In this document: positions 56,690-64,000 of the stretch, one piece after another | Position numbering within the stretch: position 1 is the stretch's first letter | Layout of the letters: each line of letters opens with the position of its first letter | Source: Toxorhynchites rutilus septentrionalis | Lineage: Eukaryota > Arthropoda > Insecta > Diptera > Culicidae | Assembly (NCBI RefSeq): GCF_029784135.1 | Contig: NC_073746.1 | Location: forward strand, 248,629,307 to 248,693,306 | DNA: 64,000 nucleotides | Direction: 5' to 3' | The notes under the pieces: model-generated | Database searches by the model: none | What the model saw: only the letters and a program-made list of their open reading frames with translations | What the model was told of the DNA's origin: nothing | Made by a program: the position numbers and the translations under genes

Positions 56690-57440
56690 CAAATAATTTC
56701 ATTTGATACCCATATTGAGTGGATTGCAGAAATACATAGTGTGTTCTCCAAGTCAAGTTCGTTCGTTTGATACACATATCTCAATCAACCTTTTTTTTTG
56801 AGAAGATATGGAATCAGCTACTTTGTAGCGGCGGCCAAATTGGATTTTTCAAGAAGAGCAGTTTAAAATGACAATAGAGATAAAGGTGTTTTATAAATTC
56901 GGCCAGTTCCTATTGGTCAAATTTCTATTAATGTGGGACAACCCTACAGACATACAAACATAGATACAAACAGTTCAAGGTCAATAGAACCGTTAAATAA
57001 AGTAATTTGCTATTTCGTGATTGCGGCCACCTTGGATTTGGATTTTTCATAAAAAACCATATTCTATTAGTCAAGCCCTTTTATTTGATACCCATATTAA
57101 TGAGGTTTTGAGAAAATATATAGTCCGCCATTTTTTAGTGGCAGCCATCTTCGATTTGTATTTTTCATAAATAATTGTGTTCTACTAGTGTAGTCCTTTC
57201 ATTTGATACCCATATTGATAGAGTTTTGAAAAAAAATATATATATGACATCATTTTGTGGTGGCAGCCATCATGGATTTGCATTTTTCATAAATAAATGT
57301 GTTCTTCTAATCAAGCCCTTTCATTTGATACCCATAGTGATGGGGTTTTGGAAAACCCATATCGATGAGGTTTTGAGAAAATATGTGATCCACCATTTTG
57401 TAGCGGCCGCCATCTTGGATTTTCACGATTATGAAGTACG
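56690..57440. repeat. About 120-bp tandem repeat array
   Basis: At least four units carry TTTCATTTGATACCCATATT, GAGTTTTGA-AAAATAT and GCCA(C/T)C(T/A)TGGATTTG followed by TTTTTCATAAATAA. The clearest starts are near 57073, 57193 and 57317, with diverged copies from 56690. Open frames through it come from the repeat. Confidence 0.8.
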
Positions 57441-58240
57441 CTATATAAAACATATATATTTTTAAAACAAACTATTGATTATTTGTTAAATATTAAGTAT
57501 TATTGAAACGCGCTAAATTCCACGTTTTGATCGGCCCAATTTGGGCTCCTCAAATTATACCGTTCAATATCAGCGACTAAAGAAGCAGCGAAATACAATT
57601 TGAATCATACAACTGCGAATACAATCGTAGCTGTTCACCGTGTAAGGAAGAAGAACCCAAAACGATGCAGAGATGCACGATTTATCAGTCATCCAGCTAT
57701 CGTTCGGACGGAACCGATGGCGAAACTCCCTTTCTCAAAGTCGATAGTTTAGATAGTTAGTTAGTTTTCCAAAAAGGTTTTTCTCAAGGCTAGAAGTGAA
57801 TACACTGCCAAAGTTTAAAGCCTTTATGAAAGAAACAAATAAGCTATATTCAACCTCAGTTTCTATTTTGCTTTTGTTCGCATCGGCTTCCGTATCGTTA
57901 GTTGAAGAGTGTTTGTGTACAAAACACACGTAATCATTGTTGGTCTATGGCTGCAGTGAGTGTATAGAAGTAGAGATGTATAACATGCGTTGGAAATAAG
58001 TACACAAATGTCGACATATGACCAGCTTGTGTATTGTTCTCGCGAGAACGATAATGAACCATACCATCTTTAGCTGCCTACACAAAACCATACAATCTAA
58101 AGAGTTATCTCAAAAAGTTCGATACATTCTGATGTGATATCCAAAGTATTAAATAAGCGAATTGGTTTTATTCAGCATTGCAAGCCGTGAAGAAATGCGA
58201 AGAAAGTATTTTTCATCGGTGAAAACTGTTCTTCGGCCGA
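57441..58240. other. Stretch without recognised feature
   Basis: AT-rich. The minus-strand frame at 57735-57929 has no motif. No transposon terminus was found before the GCGGGAAA repeats at 58265. Confidence 0.3.
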
Positions 58241-58443
58241 AAACTGAAGGTGAAAATTGGTGAAGCGGGAAATGCGGGAAAAAGTCGGGAATCAAAATCC
58301 ATCGGGAAAAATGCGGGAAAAAGTCGGGAATGGCTTCATGAAGTCGGGATTTTTTTTTGTCCAGTATTTTTTTCCGCACTCTAAAATGTGACTGAATATG
58401 GTTTAGCGCGTCGAAATGTCTCACGAAATGCAACAACTTTCTC

Positions 58444-60115
58444 TTGAAGGACGTCTTGTTTTTATCGCAATTTGTTTCTGTCTCACTCGAACTGCCTTCA
58501 TTCAACCGATACATTGTCTATAAAATTTTGTGTTATGGCAGCATCGACAGATGGAAAATTATGAAGCCCGAACGACTGAAAGTGAAATCTAAATCACTTC
58601 TTGAACTCGAACTCACAGAAACCATTCTACTGCTACCTAGAAGTATAGAAATTGAATCTGCAATCAAAACAACACGGGATTCCACCAAAATTACCGGGAA
58701 AGATGTTCTAATATTTCGTACCAGCTGTCGTGAGTTCTACTACGGATTTTTAAAGAAATTGTTCATACGGTCACCTTTGACATATCCCATCACTCGTTAC
58801 TTAACGTGTATTAACCCGGATGTGATATCCAACATTCTGGATATAGCGAGGAAACGGATGGAGTTATGCTTGGAAGTATTCGTCGATAAACAACATTTGC
58901 CTGGCGCTTGTGTAGATAAAATAAGAATGAGTAGAGTAGTGCGGAGCAAAGGTGCGCACGGGGCAAAAGTGCACATTGGCCTTTTTGAAACAAACGAGCA
59001 TAAAAGCCAGTAACAGTGAATCCGTTTGACACATTATTACACCAGAAGTTCACACATATAAACGAGATTCATTAAAGTGGCGAACAGTTATGGGGAAAGA
59101 AAACTTTTGCGTTGTTTTGATCCATTTTTTTTTTCAATTTTGGGGATGACGATTTAGTTACCTAAAATAACTGGAAAGTTCGAAAATACATTGTCAAAGA
59201 AACCTCCATTCTATAGTAGATAATAATGCGTACTCGTTTTTTTGAAAAAAATTAAGAGCTTTTTCTAGAAATTCGGTTAGTTGTAATATTGCTTGTGGGA
59301 CAAAAGTGCGCACCAGCGTTTTGCTCTCAAAATATTTATAAAATGTTTTCAACGATTTTTTAACGGGACTCACAAGAAGAAAACTAATTTGAATAAATGC
59401 ACCCCAGAAATGCTCGAAATGGCCCGACAGAGGCTTCGGAAGAATCTCGAAGCGTCGGATTGCGACAGACAAAAAAATAAACAATTACTTAAAATTAATT
59501 CAAAATTAATTTCAAATACAAATTGTTTTCATTTTCACCATGCATTCAATTGAATAACGGTTAAGTTTCGTTTATGTTTATGTTTTCACAAACTTCAAAT
59601 AAATATTGTTTTTTTTTCAACAATAAGTTTCAAATAAATCGAGTGAAGGTAATTATGTATTGATGAACCTGATTTGTCAATAAAAATAATTCTGTTTCAA
59701 ATGTTGGACATTTTATAGTGTCAGTCTCCTTCCTCCCAAAAACTTTCACGTGGTATGTGGATGGCCCGTTATCATATTTCTAGGTGCCAAAAATCAATCA
59801 GCACATAAAAAACCATGTTCGACCATAACACCCACCCTTCTCCAGCCATGAAACGTCTATCAACGAAAAGTGCTTGATAGTAAACCAAACCGAGGAAAGT
59901 CTTACGGCACAGGGAATCTTGTACGATGCAATCACGAATGCAGGGGGAGTTACTAGTGTTATCGTAACTAAATCGCTCATCCATTACGCGTGCAATGTTC
60001 ACTCAAGATACGTGAAGTCCTTAAAAGCGAAGCAAACTGAAGAAGATGAGAATGAAATCGCTGCAAAATAAATGCGGGAAGCAGAAAAAGAAGCGAAGAA
60101 ACCTGAGGCTAAAAA
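58444..60115 (+). pseudogene. hAT-like transposase fragments (…CREF…SPLKYP… / HGQATVERGFSVN type)
   Basis: The frame at 58444-59013 carries FRTSCREFYYGFLKKLFIRS, PLTYPITRYLTCINP and ARKRMELCLEVFVDKQHLPG, matching the block CxxFLxxxCKKLxERSPLKYPLVRxLSCLDP of a widespread animal hAT-like family. After unrelated sequence (about 58960-59720), 59850-60071 reads TEESLTAQGILYDAITNAGG and TKSLIHYACNVHSRYVKSLK. This is the C-terminal tail that follows GFSVN in that family; the GFSVN itself is decayed (MKRLSTKS). Stops and an insertion disable it. Confidence 0.6.
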
Positions 60116-60199
60116 TTAAGATGCTGGCTTACACCCAGAGAGATGTCGCCTAGATGGACAAGAAAATTAAAATGCTCAAAAAGTGTTGAAAGTATAACT

Positions 60200-61130
60200 A
60201 GATTAGTAATAACGCTTGATAAACATAATACGATCAATTTACAGTCTTTTTTCTTATGGCTTTCTTATGGCATCCAATAGAAACATTTGTATTTTTGAAG
60301 AAATAGTAGTTGACAGTTGAAATGTAGATTCAGCATATGGGTCGAAACAAGTCTTTAAAATAAACCAAGACTTTGGAGTAAGAATGGGTCTCGTTTTAAC
60401 GAAAAAGGAGTCAGACTCAGGGCCATTCAAAAGTACCACTTACTTCTTGTCATTTACATCATCTCGTTTCATACACTCCTATTCCTGCTAAGCATTTTTG
60501 TCCAGCATTATTCTGACAAGATAGGTTTTCTGTGTAATTTTATTTGCGATAGTCAATGAATAATTAAGCACGGGTTATTACTTTAAATAAAAACCTGAAC
60601 AAATCCACATATCTTACTGAATCACAAACATAATAAACATGATTGCTGATTTTTTTATTCTGATTGTTCGGGCAGGCGGATGAGATTTGGTTCATGTAAC
60701 TTAATTACTTAATTTTACTTAAATTATTTGTTTATCTCCGATTGCATAAAAAGTCGTATTATGAATTTTTATTTAACTCAGGAACTGATCGTATAGAGTA
60801 TCCGGGACATGCTTGAAATAAGTTTGGATATAATCAATGTGGTTCTTTTTTAATAAATGAAACTTTTTGAAATCTGAGTAAGTAGAAGTAGATAGATCTG
60901 ATACGTTTTAAAGGGCTTCAGGTCACATAGTCCAAAAACAATCCCGTCCGTATCTCCTGAGCGCTACATCCGACTGAAAATCGGTTGCTGAGATACACAC
61001 AGTTCTATATTTTGTCATATGGGGAACTTGGAAACAATAAAGTAACCCAATATGTTCGCAATTGGGTTTCAAAAATCGATTTTTAACAAACGACACAATA
61101 TTCAATAATAATTGAGTTTTTATTTTTGAG
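60200..61130. other. Non-coding 3' part of the hAT-like element or flanking DNA
   Basis: No open frame with known motifs is seen. It lies between the transposase tail and the right terminus. Confidence 0.35.
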
Positions 61131-61589
61131 AATCGGGAATTTCATGAGATCATGCGGGAAAAAGCCGGGAAAAAATTGAAATCGAGTGGTCACCCTGGTA
61201 GTCATAACTGTTCTTTGATTCCGGCTCATTTGATTTTACAAAAAAAATGACTTCCATCGTTGTTAAACAATAGACACTGGATGGAAATAATCGAACAGAT
61301 CCGTTAATGAATTGTGTAAACAAAGTGCAAGATTACACCAATACAAAGATAGTCTATGCGCTGCTACTTAACCTCAACAGCGAGATAACTTCCTAACGAA
61401 CTTTCCTTTATCTGTCGACAGCAGGAACCTACCAGAATCAAAGGAACGTTGATGATCTTGTAAAATGTTTAAACCCTATAACTCCCATGATTTCGATGTG
61501 AGTCTGGTTTTGAATGATTAACGCTGACAGAAATTTTGTTAGAACCATTTCCAGGTTGACATTCATTTGTTCCGCGCATAAATATGATT

Positions 61590-63080
61590 TATCGCATTTC
61601 CTACATTTCATTCTCTAACTAAGTAGTTCTTATAGTTTTTGAGTTAAGTATTTTACGAAAAAAAATGAACAAAACTCATAATTTAAAAAAAATCACTCAA
61701 AAACTAAAAGGCTTACAGAATGTTGGTTAAAGAATGAAATATAGGATATTATTTATGTTTTCATTAAAAAATATTAACACCGCGCGGTTTTACAGCGACT
61801 TTCCCGTCAGGACACGCGCTGGTATCATAGTACAGCAATGCGAACCGCAATACTGGAAAATTAGAATTTACTCGATGGAGGTTTTTGAACGTATTAGGGC
61901 CATCGTTTGTTATCGTAAGAAGCTATTTCTGCTCGAAAGCTGTGAAATTTCTGCGAGAAAAAAAGAAATAAATTTCTACTTTTATCATCTTATTTTATAC
62001 TGTCAGTCACTGGCAGTGTTTTCCACTGAAAAAATCGCTTTCGTTCGTTCAAATATGATCATACACAAATCATTTCCCCCAACGGCATCCTCTTGTTGTT
62101 ACGTACTGCAAATCACGACACAAAAGAGAACGAGACAACTCTGCATCGGTTCGCACTTCATGATACACCAGCACGCAAGCAAAACCATCATATGCGCTTT
62201 CGGTGCAGAAAGTTTATTTTCTTCTTTGCCTCTAACATATGCATATCGACCTCTCCATGCATCATGAAACAGCAGGATCGTACGTACTACGCGAAGCGAA
62301 TGATTCATATTCAGCTAATATAGCAGATCTTGATTTTTAAGTCTCAGAGTGTGCAAACTATATGATTATTTAGCTCGATAGAGGCTAAGGGAAGGGTAGA
62401 CAGATCATATTTTCCATTTTTAACGCAGCTATCCCTTGAAATATGTATATTCATATAGACCGCATAGTTTTACTAGCAACACCGCTCTCTTTTCCCATTC
62501 GTTGCTCTCCGCAAATGGTGACCGAATGATGACGTAATTTTTCTTGTATCATTTATTGCTTTGCACTTGTCTGTGCAGTGGGTTTCGCTATAGTAGAGCG
62601 GGACGATATATGCGGTTCAAACTTGTATGCAGGCTTCAAAAATGGTTTGCGATGTTTGATACAGCTAGAATATGCAAACAACAGTTTTCGTTCCTCTCTT
62701 GGTTTAATCATGTAATGTTACACAAGTGATTACTGTCATTCATACAAGTATCTGAATGATCCTCTCATATTTGGTTATATGTTCGTGAGAGGTTACTTGC
62801 ATGACACATTGTGTATCATTCGATTTTGATCGAAATCCAAACACTGGTCACTGGTGACTGACGCAGCCTGAACGGTAAGCTCGGTGTCAGTCACCGATGA
62901 CTGACGTGGCAGTCAACGTGTTAAATAAATTTTAAAAAATCATTGAAAAACAATATTTTGACAATTAAAATTCATTTTTCTCGAAAATATTTTTTTTAAA
63001 TTCTGATAAAAACAGATTTGTAATAGCCCATACAATTCCCAACAAGTTAGCCATACAACGGAAGATGGGCATGATAATGT
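61590..63080. repeat. Second copy of the palindromic-element arm, split by an insertion
   Basis: 61590-61773 and 62925-63080 together parallel 53100-53390: CATTTCATTCTCT, GGTTAAAGAATGAAATATAG, TTTTCATTAAAAA, then CATTGAAAAA, AATTAAAATTCATTTTTCTC, TAATAGCCC, CCAACAAGTT and GAAGATGGGCA. The break falls exactly at a TTAA present on both sides. Confidence 0.75.
61774..62924. mobile_element. TTAA-flanked (piggyBac-type) insertion, 1.15 kb
   Basis: TTAA at 61774-61777 and 62921-62924 brackets an insert starting CACCGCGCGG and ending CAGTCAACGTG. Short CAC/GTG ends agree. The right subterminal part has repeated GTGACTGAC and GTCAGTCACC words. The plus-strand open frame 61734-62267 starts outside the insert and has no transposase motif, so I do not treat it as a gene. 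Confidence 0.55.
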
Positions 63081-64000
63081 GTGACGCAGACCACTCGGCC
63101 ACCTGAGCACATCTGAAGAATTAAAAGAAATAACAATTTTTTAAAACGATCACAGTCCTAGGTCAAATTTCTTTTCGTGCCCTTAAGCACATACCCTTAT
63201 ACTTGTTTCTAACAATTTTCAAAATTGATCATCATGAAAAAAATATACTGAAATTTTATTTTAAACGACATGAGTCATTGATATACTACAACTTATAAGT
63301 GAGTGGTGTAATCACTGAAACTGTGGAGATAGAGTACGCATTTCGATGCCATTTTACCAGGTTTTTTTAAATCTAAAGTCTCCAGCGCTGTGCCTGATCC
63401 CAATTTTATAAGCGTTCTACATCAACGGTGTGAAATAACTACAAAGATGTTAGGGAAAGTAATTAGCCAAATATTAAAATCAAAAATAAATGCCATAAAC
63501 CAACAGCTGGTATCTAGAAAGGAGCTATGTCGTTTGAACGTCAATATAACCACAAAATACTGTGTTAGTTTTTTCTCGTTTTTTTCATTGTAAATTCTCT
63601 TAAACTTTTTTGTGTCTCGAATAGTTGCAGGAGAGAAATCAAGTTTGAGCTAATTTTTCTACCCCAATTTTTGGAGTAAAGTTGACATTGTGACTTCACA
63701 CTAAAAATTGTGTGATAATCGGTTTACCTCTACACTGTTAGATGAATACACTCAGTCCTTTCGACTTAAACCGTGAAGTTTTTGGTGGATTATCAAAGAT
63801 TTATGTTGCCAATCTTCGCTAATACTTGTGAGGCGTTCAAATAATTCATCAGTCATTGTCCGGGATATTTAATGCTTCCTGCTGTCGGCGGTAACAGTCG
63901 TTTCATCATCAGCTCTAGCACCTCCATGTAAAAGGTTCTATTTTATTGAGTGTCGGGAACCGGGGCCGAAAATAAGTATCTGTTATGATTTTTTTTCGCG
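63081..64000. other. Window end without recognised gene
   Basis: Short frames (for example 63390-63593) show no motif. The last 250 bases rise in GC. A coding exon might begin there, but the window ends too soon to tell. Confidence 0.3.

Larger units (their letters stand above)
58265..61197 (+). mobile_element. Decayed hAT-like element, right terminus present
   Basis: The right end at 61197 is the complement of CAGGGTGACCACTCGATTTC, a hAT-type terminus. It is preceded by TGCGGGAAAAAGCCGGGAA. Related GCGGGAAAAAGTCGGGAAT repeats occur at 58268-58335 near the left side. No matching CAGGGTG left end was found, so the left edge is approximate. The transposase fragments run on the plus strand between them. 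Confidence 0.5.

Noticed and set aside
61734..62267. 177-aa open frame
   Set aside because: It crosses the boundary of a TTAA-flanked insertion and has no recognisable domain, so it is a chance frame.

Overview
The window looks like nuclear DNA of a mosquito (Culicidae, most likely a culicine). It is AT-rich, has intron-bearing genes with GT-AG splice sites, introns of 5-12 kb packed with transposon debris, a Tc1/mariner element of the mosquito ITmD37E (DD37E) type, tRNA-derived SINEs, and a PGRP-LB-type immune gene with arthropod-like sequence. I cannot name the species from sequence alone. Nothing bacterial or viral is evident. There is no operon, CRISPR array or phage module. || Three host genes can be modelled, all on the minus strand. 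(1) 0.36-1.46 kb: a complete two-exon solute carrier 35 G1-like (EamA/DMT) membrane protein of 346 aa. (2) 8.5-28.8 kb: a seven-exon gene whose splice phases all agree. It encodes an 833-aa protein with acidic and proline-rich segments, a PPPPP tract, two WH2 (actin-monomer-binding) motifs and a long coiled coil. It is a candidate ortholog of the insect sarcomere protein SALS. (3) 44.08-44.68 kb: the last two coding exons of a catalytic-type PGRP-LB. Its first exon is not certain; a phase-compatible candidate start lies at 55.4 kb. || The rest is mobile and repeated DNA. At 2.69-3.97 kb is a full-length but frameshifted mariner. At 4.0-5.2 kb is a duplicated non-coding element. The sals-like intron at 9.3-14.96 kb holds a MITE, a Tc1 remnant, a pogo-like MITE, an inverted/tandem repeat complex and an internally deleted mariner. 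The intron at 16.2-27.8 kb holds a degenerate hAT element broken by a second hAT with an almost intact 8-bp target duplication. It also holds a 95-bp tandem repeat, a rearranged Helitron fragment, a SINE, a DD37E-type remnant and a tandem duplication. || From 29 to 44 kb there is no gene that I recognise, only a Tc1 scrap, SINE copies and dispersed repeats. The intact DD37E element (44.80-46.09 kb) lies about 115 bp outside a PGRP exon. From 46 to 64 kb there are several repeat families: a pogo-like MITE, a long palindromic element split by a retroposon-like insert, a sister copy split at a TTAA site, a near-perfect 356-bp hairpin, a roughly 120-bp tandem array and a decayed hAT-like transposase. 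|| The genes do not form a pathway together. The main story is repeated nested insertion into the introns and flanks of a muscle-type gene and an immune gene. Family assignments come from motifs read by eye; no database search was run.
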